From: Rhodospirillaceae bacterium
GTDB taxonomy: Bacteria > Pseudomonadota > Alphaproteobacteria > SP197
Length of the DNA: 64,000 nucleotides
Direction: 5' to 3'
Assembly (NCBI GenBank): GCA_002722885.1
Contig: PBNE01000021.1
Location: 62,001 to 126,000, forward strand
Position 1 is the stretch's first letter. Every line of letters begins with the position of its first letter. A program made the translations under genes and the position numbers. The notes beneath the pieces are model-generated. The model had not been told where the DNA came from and ran no database searches. It saw only the letters and a list, made by a program, of their open reading frames with translations. Shown here in pieces: positions 38,140-46,767 of the stretch.

Positions 38140-39416
38140 ATGCGTCGTTCCGCATCGCATCTTCTCATGAGTGCTCTGGCCGCATTCGGCCTGAGCACAG
38201 GCGCAGCACTGGCGGCCGAGTGCGTCGCCAGGGTCGCCTAAGCGATCACCGTGACCGATCCGGCCGTGTGCAGCGAACTCCACGATGCGGTCCGCAACCC
38301 CGGCGGTATGCCTCTTGGCGAATACGAGGACGTCTACAGCCGCTACTTTAACAACTGGTGTCATCGCGACACGTAGTCAGACTGGGTGCGCGACGTCACC
38401 GTCCGCGACACCGGTCCCTTCACAGCCATGTTCATCGATGGCGTTTGGCATTCGAAATACAACGGCACCCATTCGCTGGTCGTGATCGGGTACTCGCCCG
38501 AGATGCACGCCTGGATGGAAGAAAACCGCGCCCCCGGAGACGACGGTTTCGGCCCCGACATGAGCCCGAGCCCGGACGGTGCGATCATCGTCAAGGAGAT
38601 GTTCCCGGCACCTGCTAGCCTATGCCGCGACACACCGGTCGAACACTTCTTCCCGACCAGTGGAGCAGCCTTCATGGTGCGCCAGGCCAGCGCTTCGGCT
38701 GATGGCTGGTTCTGGGGTTATCAGGGCTGGGCCGAGGCCTATCTCGATTGGCCGGCCGACAACAACAGCAACACCCTGCCTGTCTCCGGACCGGGCGCCT
38801 ACTGCGTCAACTGCCATGCCTCGGCCCACGACAATGGCACCTTCTCCTCGCTGTCCAACATCACCGGCACGCCCGATAGCGTCGCAATGTTCCTGGACGA
38901 GAGCGTCAAGGACATTGCGTTGCAGGATCCGCTCACCGCGCAGACTCCTGCCTTCCATGATGCCATTGTCAGCCCGGTCGCGCCGGCCGGACAACTCACG
39001 ACGTCGTTCCTGTCGATCTGTTCAGAGGTCAAGGACAACCGTTTGTTGCCCCACGGCCACCTGCCCGAAAGCGACCGCATTGATATTGCACTGTCTCTGG
39101 GTGCGGACGACGAGACGGCCATCGACGCGGGATCCGTGGCAGTGGGCGATGATCCTGACTATGCCGACGGCAACGGCATCGACAACCTGATCTACCGTGT
39201 CCCGACCGATGATCTCGACCGCACGCCAGCGTCTGTTCGCGTGCAACTCCACTTCCATGCCACGCCGCCCTTCTATTTGCAGGATCGCTTCTGCACAGCC
39301 CAGGGCGATGATCGTGACCGGCTCTACTTCATGACCGGGCACTTAACCTCGACGGCACCACCACCGAGGACTGGAAGCTGCTGATTGCCGATACGGGCGA
39401 GGTCGCGGTTCCCTAG
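38140..39416 (+). pseudogene. Decayed secreted cytochrome c-like gene with two stops and a frameshift
   Basis: One frame runs from ATG 38140 (preceded by AAGGGGG) through a signal peptide (ALAAFGLSTGAALAAEC). It is broken by TAA at 38239-38241 and TAG at 38374-38376, then resumes in the same frame. The body includes FTAMFIDGVWHSKYNGTHS, a GWFWGYQGWAEAY stretch and a heme motif CVNCH (near 38812). Near GGG 39337-39339 the natural end (LNLDGTTTEDWKLLIADTG) moves to another frame, consistent with one lost base, and stops at 39414-39416. The layout resembles cytochrome P460-like/periplasmic cytochromes. Not a functional gene as read. Confidence 0.8.
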
Positions 39417-40192
39417 AGCGTGCCGCGGAAGCTGCCGCCGTCGAGCACGAGGTTCTGGCCCGTGATGTAGCCGGCCTGAGTACTGGCCAGGAAAGCACAG
39501 GCCGCGCCGAACTCGGCGGGATCGCCGAAACGCTTGGCGGGGTTGCCCTGGGCCTCGCGTGCCATCGTGTCGTTGAAACTCTCGCCGGGCTGAGCACGGT
39601 TGGCCATGGTCTGCTTCAGGCGGTCCGTGTTGAAGGGCCCCGGCAATAGACCGTTGATGGTGACGTTGTGAGCCACCGTCTCCCGTGACAGTCCCGCGCA
39701 GAAACCGGTTAATCCGGCGCGGGCGCCGTTCGACAGCCCCAGAATGGGGATCGGCGCCTTCACGGCAGCAGACGTGATGTTGATGATGCGTCCGAACCTG
39801 CGTTCGATCATGCCGTCAACCGTTGCCTTGATCAGCATGATGGCGGCCAGCATGTTGGAATCGAGCGCCTTGATCCAATCGTCACGGTCCCAGTCGCGAA
39901 AGTCACCCGGCGACGGGCCACCGGCGTTGTTGACCAGAATGTCGGGCTGCGGACAGGCGGCCAACAGCGCCTGCTGGCCCTCAGGCTGTGTCACGTCACA
40001 GGCCACCTCACCGACACTGATAGCGGGATAGGAAGTACGGATGGCAGCAGCTGTCGCTGCAACCGTCTCCTCGGTGCGGCCGTTGATCACGACATCGGAA
40101 CCTTCGGCCGCCAGAGCCTCGGCACAGGCGCGTCCCAGCCCCTTGCTTGAGGCACAGATGATTGCCTTGCGGCCGGCCAGTCCGGTATCCAT
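39413..40192 (-). CDS. Atypical short-chain dehydrogenase-like protein (no Tyr/Lys dyad)
   Basis: 259 residues with an SDR Rossmann fold: CASSKGLGRACAEALA (near 13-28), NNAGGPSPGDF (near 87), INITSAAVKAPIP (near 137), GYITGQNLVLDGGS. The normal YxxxK active site is replaced: thirteen residues after the Ser comes SNGAR, so Tyr becomes Ser and Lys becomes Arg. The rest is well conserved, so this looks like a subfamily rather than decay. Its stop overlaps the end of the convergent cytochrome pseudogene. hdaA is 2 bp upstream on the same strand. Catalysis, if any, must differ from standard SDRs. Confidence 0.8.
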   Translation of the reverse strand: MDTGLAGRKAIICASSKGLGRACAEALAAEGSDVVINGRTEETVAATAAAIRTSYPAISVGEVACDVTQPEGQQALLAACPQPDILVNNAGGPSPGDFRDWDRDDWIKALDSNMLAAIMLIKATVDGMIERRFGRIINITSAAVKAPIPILGLSNGARAGLTGFCAGLSRETVAHNVTINGLLPGPFNTDRLKQTMANRAQPGESFNDTMAREAQGNPAKRFGDPAEFGAACAFLASTQAGYITGQNLVLDGGSFRGTL

Positions 40193-40194
40193 CG

Positions 40195-40896
40195 TCAGGT
40201 CTCCTCGCCGTCCAGATCGATCTGCGCTGCGTCCAGAACACGGCGCGCCAAGGGCACGGTGATAGCGCGACGCTCGGCCAGCGACAACGCATCGAGCGCT
40301 GCAACCGTGGTACCGATCGCAGCGAAGGACCGCTCCATACGGTCCACGAGATAAGAAGTCACGTCATCGGGCACGACAAGCTGGCGATCCAGAAACTGCT
40401 TGGCCAGCACGGCGCCAATCAGAGCGTCGTCCGGTTTGCCAATGGCCACCGTCTGCAGAGCAGACAGCCGCGATCGGAGGTCCGGCAGGCTGATGGACCA
40501 TCGTGCCGGCGCCTCGCGGCCTGTCAGCAGTAGATAACCGCGATCTTCGCGCACAAGGTTGATCAGGTGAAACAAGATGGTCTCGTCGACGCCGCGATCG
40601 GCGTCTTCGACGACAAGGCAAGTCCCCTCTCCCTGCCAGGCTTCCAGCACAGCAGAATTCAGAGCCGACGCGGCAAAGGACTGTGCCAAGGTGCGGCGTT
40701 GCCAGACATGAGCCAGATGGCTTTTGCCGGATCCCTCTGGACCATGAACCACCAGGACGCGGTTGAACCAGTCGGGCCAGCGGTCGATCCAGGCCACAGC
40801 GTCACCGTGGCTCGAAGCGATCAGAAAGGAATCCTCACCCAGAGCCGGGCGATGATCGAATCCGAAGACAAGCTGGCGGGACGCCCTTTCGCTCAC
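40195..40896 (-). CDS. hdaA: DnaA-related replication inactivator (HdaA/Hda-like)
   Basis: A DnaA-paralogous AAA+ protein without the DNA-binding domain; with the beta clamp it promotes DnaA-ATP hydrolysis to prevent re-initiation. 233 residues. The N-terminal RQLVFGFDHRPALG contains a QLVFGF clamp-binding-like motif. Walker A is GPEGSGKSHL (near 51), Walker B-like LVVEDADRGVDE (near 95), and sensor I region LLLTGREAP. It overlaps the DUF2066 gene by 4 bp; the DUF2066-hdaA pair beside purM/purN is a common alphaproteobacterial arrangement. Confidence 0.88.
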   Translation of the reverse strand: MSERASRQLVFGFDHRPALGEDSFLIASSHGDAVAWIDRWPDWFNRVLVVHGPEGSGKSHLAHVWQRRTLAQSFAASALNSAVLEAWQGEGTCLVVEDADRGVDETILFHLINLVREDRGYLLLTGREAPARWSISLPDLRSRLSALQTVAIGKPDDALIGAVLAKQFLDRQLVVPDDVTSYLVDRMERSFAAIGTTVAALDALSLAERRAITVPLARRVLDAAQIDLDGEET

Positions 40897-42122
40897 AGCG
40901 GCAGAATGATCCAGTTGTCACCCTGGGCCGTGAGGCCGAGACCGGCCTGGCGCAGACTGGCGCGAAGTTGACTGAGGGTTCCAACGTAGCGCAGAAGAAT
41001 CCGTACATGATCGACGGACACGACCAGTGGCGTGGTTTCGTTGAGTGCGGCGGAGCGCGCAAGGCGGTCCCGGATATCGACCCACTCCGCCAGATTGCGG
41101 ATCGTGATCTCGGCGACCATCACGGCCTCCGGCCCCTCAGGCGCCATGGTGGCCAAGGTCCAGAAGTTGTCGACCGCTACACGGACCTGGGTCACCTGGG
41201 CGTCGTAATCCACCAGCCCCGCAACCTCCAGATCGACACTTTTCACCACCGCATCACCGGCCTCTTCGACAAGGTCGCCAGCGTCATCCACAACCTCGGC
41301 CACGTCATCGAGAACCGTGGTGTCGATCTCCACCTCATCCTGGACCTGATCGGCCATCGGGTCGGCCTCTTGCTCCAGTGCAGGCAGTGTTCTTGCTGAA
41401 CCACTGGGAACGATCTGGGCCTCTGGGCCTTCGTACCAGCTGAGTTCCGTCGTACCGCGACCGTCGATTTCAGCGACAAGTACACCATCCGCCTGATAGC
41501 GCGACAAAATGGACTGCATCGCGGTCCAGTCACCACCGGTCGCGCCTTCGGTCGTGATCGCCAGCAGATCATCAAGATCGCCGACAGGTGCGACGAGTTC
41601 GACGGTCTGAGCCAGCCCACGGCTGCGCTGCCAGGCGGCAAACCACGGGTTACCCTCTTCCCACAGCAGCACAGCCTCGGGCGTGGTCAACACGGGCAGG
41701 ACCAGCAGAACCGGGCTTGGTGCGTTGGTATGCGGGACGCCGGCCAGCTCAAGCCAGCCCAACACGGCGTCGGCCCGGAAGCGAACGGTAATATCGGCCC
41801 GGTAACGACCTGTCGTGATCTTCTCTTCGTCGAACTCAAGACTCTGCACGAAGGTCTCGAGCGTTTCCGTATCCGGCTCTGAGACGAGCGAGGGATCGGA
41901 CGTGACCATCCGCCTGACCAGACGACGCCAGGCTTCGGCCTGCGCGACGCGGATCGCGACCCGCCGTGCCTCCTGCGCATCACCGGCCGATTCGTCCACC
42001 GCGACATTGCGCACGGAGAAAATCTGCCCCGCCGCGAAGCTTTCGGTGGATGAAAATGCGGCCAAAAAGGCCACGAACAGGACCATCAGCGCGGCCCTTC
42101 CTGTCTTGGAGACGTCACTCAT
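40893..42122 (-). CDS. DUF2066 family exported protein
   Basis: 409 residues with a signal peptide ([20 protein letters not shown], cleavage near residue 31). DUF2066 covers about 35-200: [22 protein letters not shown], then [23 protein letters not shown]. The middle has an acidic, Val/Asp-rich low-complexity stretch (about 255-300). The C-terminus is a separate small alpha/beta domain ([18 protein letters not shown]). Function unknown in the family; periplasmic location is inferred. The stop overlaps the hdaA start. Divergent from purM with 68 bp between starts. Confidence 0.85.
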   Translation of the reverse strand: MSDVSKTGRAALMVLFVAFLAAFSSTESFAAGQIFSVRNVAVDESAGDAQEARRVAIRVAQAEAWRRLVRRMVTSDPSLVSEPDTETLETFVQSLEFDEEKITTGRYRADITVRFRADAVLGWLELAGVPHTNAPSPVLLVLPVLTTPEAVLLWEEGNPWFAAWQRSRGLAQTVELVAPVGDLDDLLAITTEGATGGDWTAMQSILSRYQADGVLVAEIDGRGTTELSWYEGPEAQIVPSGSARTLPALEQEADPMADQVQDEVEIDTTVLDDVAEVVDDAGDLVEEAGDAVVKSVDLEVAGLVDYDAQVTQVRVAVDNFWTLATMAPEGPEAVMVAEITIRNLAEWVDIRDRLARSAALNETTPLVVSVDHVRILLRYVGTLSQLRASLRQAGLGLTAQGDNWIILPL

Positions 42123-42190
42123 TGCAAAGCCAAGGTCAATCCTTATGGTGCGGCCACCTTACCAGACGGCTGCAGGGGGAGCGAGGCTGC

Positions 42191-43258
42191 ATGACAGGCC
42201 TCACCTACAAAGAAGCAGGGGTCGATATCGACGCCGGCGAGAATCTCGTGGATGCCATCAAGCCGTTGGCCAAAGCCACGGCACGCAGTGGCGCCGATGG
42301 TACTCTTGGCGGCTTTGGCGCGCTGTTTGACCTCAAGGCAGCCGGATTCGCCGATCCCATTCTGGTCTCCGGCACGGACGGCGTTGGCACCAAGCTCAAG
42401 CTGGCCATCGATGCAGACAAACACGACACCGTCGGGATCGACTGTGTCGCGATGTGCGTCAACGACGTCGTGGTGCAAGGCGCCGAACCACTCTTCTTCC
42501 TCGACTATCTCGCCATTGGGGCGATGGATGTGGCGAAGGGTGCCGCCATCATCGGTGGTTTGGCTGAAGGCTGCCGGCTGGCCGGTTGTGCCCTGATCGG
42601 TGGTGAGTCGGCTGAGATGCCCGGGCTCTACAGCGGCGGAGACTACGATCTTGCCGGTTTCTGCGTCGGTGCGGTCGAACGCGACGCCATGCTGCCCACC
42701 TCGGACATGCAGATCGGCGACGTGCTCCTGGGTCTGGCTTCCAGCGGTGTCCATTCCAACGGCTTCTCGCTGGTTCGCCGCGCGCTTGCGCTGCGCGACA
42801 CCAAACTCTCGGATCATGCGCCCTTCGCACCCGGTAACACAGTGGCCGACGTACTGCTGGAGCCGACACGGATCTATGTGAAGAGCTGCCTGGCCGCGAT
42901 CCACACAGGCGGCGTGAAAGGCCTGAGCCACATCACCGGCGGCGGCCTGAGCGAGAACATTCCCCGGGTTCTACCCAACGGTCTGGCAGCCCGACTGCAG
43001 GCCGGAAGCTGGCAGGTTCCAGCGATCTTCGGCTGGCTGGCGCGTGGCCATCAGGGCTCGACCATCGCAGAGGCCGAGATGGCGCGGACCTTCAACTGCG
43101 GCATCGGCATGGTGCTGGTCGTGGCGGCGGATCGGGCTGATCATCTCACCACCGTGCTGAGCGACCATGGCGAGACCGTGGCGCGGATCGGCGAGCTGGT
43201 CGATGCTGGCAGCGGCAGCCAGGTCGTGATCGACGGACTGGATGGAGACTGGCTCTGA
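42191..43258 (+). CDS. purM: Phosphoribosylformylglycinamidine cyclo-ligase (AIR synthetase)
   Basis: Converts FGAM to AIR with ATP, step five of purine synthesis. 355 residues. The start ATG 42191 is fixed by [20 protein letters not shown]. Motifs: [52 protein letters not shown] and [18 protein letters not shown]. The stop overlaps the purN start (TGATG), so the two purine genes are coupled. Confidence 0.97.
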   Translation: MTGLTYKEAGVDIDAGENLVDAIKPLAKATARSGADGTLGGFGALFDLKAAGFADPILVSGTDGVGTKLKLAIDADKHDTVGIDCVAMCVNDVVVQGAEPLFFLDYLAIGAMDVAKGAAIIGGLAEGCRLAGCALIGGESAEMPGLYSGGDYDLAGFCVGAVERDAMLPTSDMQIGDVLLGLASSGVHSNGFSLVRRALALRDTKLSDHAPFAPGNTVADVLLEPTRIYVKSCLAAIHTGGVKGLSHITGGGLSENIPRVLPNGLAARLQAGSWQVPAIFGWLARGHQGSTIAEAEMARTFNCGIGMVLVVAADRADHLTTVLSDHGETVARIGELVDAGSGSQVVIDGLDGDWL

Positions 43259-43905
43259 TGCTGAAGGTCGCAGTCTTCATCTCCGGACGCGGAACCAACC
43301 TTCAGGCCCTGATCGACACCTGTGCCGAAGACGACAGCCGGGCCGAGATTGGGCTTGTGCTGTCGAACCGGCCCAACGCCCAGGGGCTGCAGCGGGCCGC
43401 AGCAGCGGGCATTCCGACGGTCGTGATCGACCACACTACATTCGACGACCGCGAGAGCTTCGATGCCGCGCTCGATGCCGCCGTGCGCCGCTCCGGTTGC
43501 ACCATGATCTTCCTGGCGGGCTTTATGCGGATCATGACCGAAGACTTCGTGCGGTCCTGGCGTGACCGCATGGTCAACATTCACCCGTCGCTGTTGCCGT
43601 CCTTCCCCGGCATCAACTGCCATGAACGTGCGCTCGAGATGGGCGTGACGATCTCGGGCTGCACGGTGCATTTCGCCCGTCCGGAGCTCGACAGCGGGCC
43701 AATCATCCTGCAGGCCGCCGTGCCGGTCCTGCCGGACGACGATGCCGACACCCTGGCCGCCCGCATCCTGGAATCCGAACACCAGATCTACCCCATGGCC
43801 CTGAAGCTGATTGCCGCAGGCCGTGTGCGGGTGGTCAACGAGCAGGTCCGCATCCAGGACGCCACGTTGGCCGAGACCGCCCTGATCAACCCGGCAGTGA
43901 TCTAG
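43258..43905 (+). CDS. purN: Phosphoribosylglycinamide formyltransferase
   Basis: Transfers a formyl group from 10-formyl-THF to GAR, step three of purine synthesis. 215 residues. GAR-binding GRGTNLQAL near residue 11, folate/catalytic site MVNIHPSLLPSFPG with Asn and His (about 105-118), and catalytic Asp in ARPELDSGPII (about 144). Overlaps the purM stop; convergent with the hydroxyacid dehydrogenase 27 bp away. Confidence 0.97.
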   Translation: MLKVAVFISGRGTNLQALIDTCAEDDSRAEIGLVLSNRPNAQGLQRAAAAGIPTVVIDHTTFDDRESFDAALDAAVRRSGCTMIFLAGFMRIMTEDFVRSWRDRMVNIHPSLLPSFPGINCHERALEMGVTISGCTVHFARPELDSGPIILQAAVPVLPDDDADTLAARILESEHQIYPMALKLIAAGRVRVVNEQVRIQDATLAETALINPAVI

Positions 43906-43932
43906 CCAGCCCGGCAACTCCCCATCGGCCGC

Positions 43933-44886
43933 TCAGTAGCCGCGAACGGGATCGACCACGTTGAACAGCGGCTGGCCGGCTTTCAGGCGTTTGAGGTTGT
44001 CGGCGAACATCTCCAGCGCCTTGAGCTCCCAACCCTCGAAGGTGGCGCAACTGTGGGGCGTGATCATGACGTCTTCCCTACCCCAGATCGGGTGATCGTC
44101 AGGCATCGGTTCGGGATCGAAGACATCGAGCGAGGCGCCCGCGAGATGGCCGCTATCGAGTGCGGCCATCAACTGATCCGCCAACGTGACACCGCCACGC
44201 GAGACATCGATCAGGCAGGCCCCAGGTTTCATGGCGGCAAAGGCAGCGCCATCGATGAGGCCGATGGTCGATGGCACCTTGGGCGTGCAGACTGCGACAT
44301 AGTCGGCCTCGGCCAGAGCCTTATGGAGGCCGTCGGGACCGAACACCTGATCGACATTGTCGGTCGGCTGCGGGTTGGCGCGAGTGCCAACGACGCGGAG
44401 CCCGACGGCGTTGCAGAGCTTGGCGATGTCGCGGCCGATATGCCCGAGACCGACGACACAGACCGTCTTGCCCCAGACATGGCCGACGTCCTGCCAGGCC
44501 CAGATGTGTTCGGCCTGACGGCGGGCGAACAGCGGGTACTTCAGCGTGAGTGCGATGATCGAACCCAGCACGTGCCAGGCCAGCGCCTCGCTGGCGACAC
44601 CGGCACCGTTGGTGACCGTGATGGCTTCGGGATCCCATGGGCCGAGATGATCGACGCCGACTCCGCCTACACCCAACCAGCGCAGGCCAGGCACATCGAA
44701 CACGGCCTCAACCGGATATGGCTTGTCTTCGAAGCGAATGTGGAACTGGACTTCGGGCTCAAATGCCTGGGTCGCCGTGACAAGACCATCGTAGCTGTCG
44801 CAGAGGCCGACCTCCACATCCGGCACGAGCTCCAACAGGCGTTCCCGCAAGGGCTCGGGCCGGTCGTTGTGGATCAGGACGCGCAT
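43933..44886 (-). CDS. D-isomer-specific 2-hydroxyacid dehydrogenase
   Basis: 317 residues from ATG 44886. NAD-binding motif VVGLGHIGRDIAKL (near 140-155); Arg in LIDVSRGGVTLADQL (catalytic Arg region near 225); Glu in DVFDPEPMPDDHPIW (near 255); and a His in VMITPHSCATFEG (near 278). These are the Arg/Glu/His triad of the family. It resembles GhrA-type glyoxylate/hydroxypyruvate reductases, but substrate is not fixed. Lies 13 bp downstream of ndk on the same strand, probably co-transcribed. Confidence 0.88.
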   Translation of the reverse strand: MRVLIHNDRPEPLRERLLELVPDVEVGLCDSYDGLVTATQAFEPEVQFHIRFEDKPYPVEAVFDVPGLRWLGVGGVGVDHLGPWDPEAITVTNGAGVASEALAWHVLGSIIALTLKYPLFARRQAEHIWAWQDVGHVWGKTVCVVGLGHIGRDIAKLCNAVGLRVVGTRANPQPTDNVDQVFGPDGLHKALAEADYVAVCTPKVPSTIGLIDGAAFAAMKPGACLIDVSRGGVTLADQLMAALDSGHLAGASLDVFDPEPMPDDHPIWGREDVMITPHSCATFEGWELKALEMFADNLKRLKAGQPLFNVVDPVRGY

Positions 44887-44899
44887 GGCGTCAGGCCGT

Positions 44900-45319
44900 T
44901 CAGCCGACGATTTCGCTGCCGGCGAAGAAGTAGGCGATCTCGATGGCAGCGTTCTCGGGCGAATCAGAGCCATGCACCGAGTTGGCCTCGATCGACTCGG
45001 CAAACGCCTTGCGGATCGTGCCTTCGTCAGCATCGGCCGGGTTCGTTGCACCCATGACCTCGCGGTTTTTGAGGACGGCGTTGTCGCCTTCCAAAACCTG
45101 AACGACCACCGGACCGGAGGTCATGAATTCGACAAGCGAACCGAAGAACGGACGCTCTTTGTGAACGGCGTAGAAGGTCTCGGCCTGGTTCTGTGTCATG
45201 TGGATGCGCTTCTGGCCCACGATGCACAGGCCGGCGTCTTCCAGCATGGCGTTGATCTTACCGGTCAGGTTGCGACGAGTGGCATCGGGCTTGATGATTG
45301 AGAACGTGCGTTCGGTCAT
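44900..45319 (-). CDS. ndk: Nucleoside diphosphate kinase
   Basis: Equilibrates nucleoside di- and triphosphates through a phosphohistidine. 139 residues from ATG 45319 ([20 protein letters not shown]). Catalytic His is in [14 protein letters not shown] (about residue 117), flanked by the usual [15 protein letters not shown]. Typical alphaproteobacterial length. A parS-type palindrome lies in its 5' intergenic region. Confidence 0.97.
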   Translation of the reverse strand: MTERTFSIIKPDATRRNLTGKINAMLEDAGLCIVGQKRIHMTQNQAETFYAVHKERPFFGSLVEFMTSGPVVVQVLEGDNAVLKNREVMGATNPADADEGTIRKAFAESIEANSVHGSDSPENAAIEIAYFFAGSEIVG

Positions 45320-45413
45320 GGATGGGGATCCGTTGTTCAGGGGTTGATGGCTCGGGAATTCGCGGGCCTTATAGAGCACCGCATCGCGGCGCGTCCACCT
45401 TTGGGCGATGCCG

Positions 45414-45429
45414 TGTTTCACGTGAAACA
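45414..45429. promoter_or_regulatory. parS centromere site (ParB-binding)
   Basis: TGTTTCACGTGAAACA is a perfect 16-bp palindrome equal to the bacterial parS consensus bound by ParB/Spo0J. It is in the intergenic region between divergent ndk and the GFA gene, 16 bp before the GFA ATG. ParB spreads from such sites and with ParA segregates the origin region. parAB are not in the window. Only one copy was noticed here. An exact 16-bp match is very unlikely by chance; active segregation use is inferred. Confidence 0.85.
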
Positions 45430-45445
45430 TAACAGGAACACAAGT

Positions 45446-45922
45446 ATGCCCGACTTCTTTCCCGCCGAAGGCGGCTGCCGCTGCGGCGAAGTCCGCTACC
45501 GGATCAATAGCGCGCCGATCTTTGTCCATGGCTGTCACTGCACCGACTGCCAGCGGCTTTCCGGCGGCGCCTTTGCCGTGAACGCCATGATCGAGACCGA
45601 TCAGGTTGAGCTTCTCGAAGGTGAACCTGTCTCCGTCCCCGTGCCAACCCCCAGCGGCAAGGGCCAGAACATCATGCGCTGTCCGACGTGCAACACCGCG
45701 GTCTGGAGCTTCTATGGTGGCGCCGGCGACAAGCTGGCCTTCGTACGCGCCGGGACTCTGGACGACACCAGCCACGTCGAACCCGACATTCACATCTTCA
45801 CCCGCTCGAAACAGCCCTGGGTCACGCTGCCCGAAGGCGAACCGGCGGTCGAGGTCTACTACGACGCCAAGGAGATGATGCCGGCCGAATCGCTGCAGAG
45901 AATGGCCGCACTGATGGGCTGA
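45446..45922 (+). CDS. GFA (glutathione-dependent formaldehyde-activating)/CENP-V family protein
   Basis: 158 residues from ATG 45446. Zinc-binding cysteines of the GFA/CENP-V fold: [10 protein letters not shown] (near 9-18), [13 protein letters not shown] (near 29-41) and [10 protein letters not shown] (near 78-87). The name comes from Gfa, which was proposed to condense formaldehyde with glutathione; most relatives have unknown substrates. An in-frame extension upstream would place the parS palindrome inside the coding region; the conserved domain favours 45446. Confidence 0.88.
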   Translation: MPDFFPAEGGCRCGEVRYRINSAPIFVHGCHCTDCQRLSGGAFAVNAMIETDQVELLEGEPVSVPVPTPSGKGQNIMRCPTCNTAVWSFYGGAGDKLAFVRAGTLDDTSHVEPDIHIFTRSKQPWVTLPEGEPAVEVYYDAKEMMPAESLQRMAALMG

Positions 45923-45997
45923 CAGTCCCCACCCCGGGGCAGGACCACAAAAATCGACATTCAATGCCATGCGCTGTAGGGCTTGTGGGAGCCTTCC

Positions 45998-46303
45998 GTG
46001 GAGATCGCTGAGCCCGACGCGTGGACGGCCATCGGAATGATGGCCGTTGCGACGCTCCTGACACGGCTGGGTGGCGCTGTTGTGATGGCGCGCGTCGGGT
46101 CGTCGCCGCGCATCGAACGGTTTCTGGAAGCGATGTCCTCGTTCGTGCTCGCGGCCATCGTCGCGACTGCCCTGGATCAGGTCGGGCCGCGCGAAGCGCT
46201 TGCCGCCGCCGTGGCCGGTATTCTGATGCGCAAATTAAAGGGACCTTTGGTTCCCATGGGCGCGGGCATGGCCTGCGCGGCGCTGTGGACAGCACTGTCC
46301 TGA
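45998..46303 (+). CDS. AzlD-domain membrane protein without an AzlC partner nearby
   Basis: About 101 residues from GTG 45998 (a TTG 15 bases upstream is in frame). Three hydrophobic segments: [34 protein letters not shown] and [13 protein letters not shown], with the loop [12 protein letters not shown] typical of AzlD. In branched-chain amino acid exporters (BrnFE/AzlCD) AzlD is the small subunit and AzlC the large. No AzlC is in the window, so the partner is elsewhere or the protein acts alone. Confidence 0.75.
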   Translation: MEIAEPDAWTAIGMMAVATLLTRLGGAVVMARVGSSPRIERFLEAMSSFVLAAIVATALDQVGPREALAAAVAGILMRKLKGPLVPMGAGMACAALWTALS

Positions 46304-46362
46304 AATCAGGTTCAGCCGTCATTTCCTGCAGAGGAAGCGCATTGGCTATAAGAACCATCTAA

Positions 46363-46387
46363 GGTAAGCGCGACAAAAGAGCTTACC
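46363..46387 (+). repeat. Inverted repeat abutting the cupin gene start
   Basis: GGTAAGC (46363-46369) and GCTTACC (46381-46387) are perfect 7-bp arms 11 bp apart; the right arm ends directly before the ATG at 46388. No Shine-Dalgarno is evident in the loop. It could be an operator or an RNA hairpin covering the initiation region. Function inferred. Confidence 0.45.
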
Positions 46388-46765
46388 ATGACCGATCACG
46401 ACCTCTCGCGCACCAACTTCACCGTTGATGTGGCTGCCATGAACCTTCCGGTGCTGGCCGATCACGGCATGACCGTTGTCGAAGGCAGCGGCGAGGTGCG
46501 CCACCAGACCCTGAGCGTGAACAAAGAGCTCGGCATCGAGCGTGGTGTGTGGGAAGCCGCCGAGGGTGTGGTCGAAGACACCGAGGCTGACGAGCTGGCC
46601 GTGATCATCTCCGGCGATGCAACTATCAAATTCCTGGACGGCAGCGGAGACCCGCTTGAGCTGCGGCCGGGCACCTTCCTGATCCTGCGTGAGGGATCGC
46701 GCACCCGCTGGACGGTCCGCAAGCGCCTGCGCAAGGTCTACCAGACGCCCTGGTCCGGCGCCTGA
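46388..46765 (+). CDS. Cupin-domain protein (Cupin_3/DUF861-like)
   Basis: 125-residue small beta-barrel protein. The core reads DELAVIISGDATIKFLDGSGD then LELRPGTFLILREGSRTRW, the strand pattern of (S)-ureidoglycine aminohydrolase-type cupins. The classical metal-binding His set is not evident (the motif has no HxH), so metal catalysis is doubtful. Stands alone on the plus strand, convergent with the DMT transporter 2 bp away. No substrate suggested. Confidence 0.72.
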   Translation: MTDHDLSRTNFTVDVAAMNLPVLADHGMTVVEGSGEVRHQTLSVNKELGIERGVWEAAEGVVEDTEADELAVIISGDATIKFLDGSGDPLELRPGTFLILREGSRTRWTVRKRLRKVYQTPWSGA

Positions 46766-46767
46766 CC

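Noticed and set aside
38239-38376. Stop-codon readthrough or selenocysteine/pyrrolysine recoding in the cytochrome-like gene
   Set aside because: The two stops are different codons (TAA and TAG), neither is TGA, and a frameshift further on also breaks the gene; decay or sequence error is simpler.
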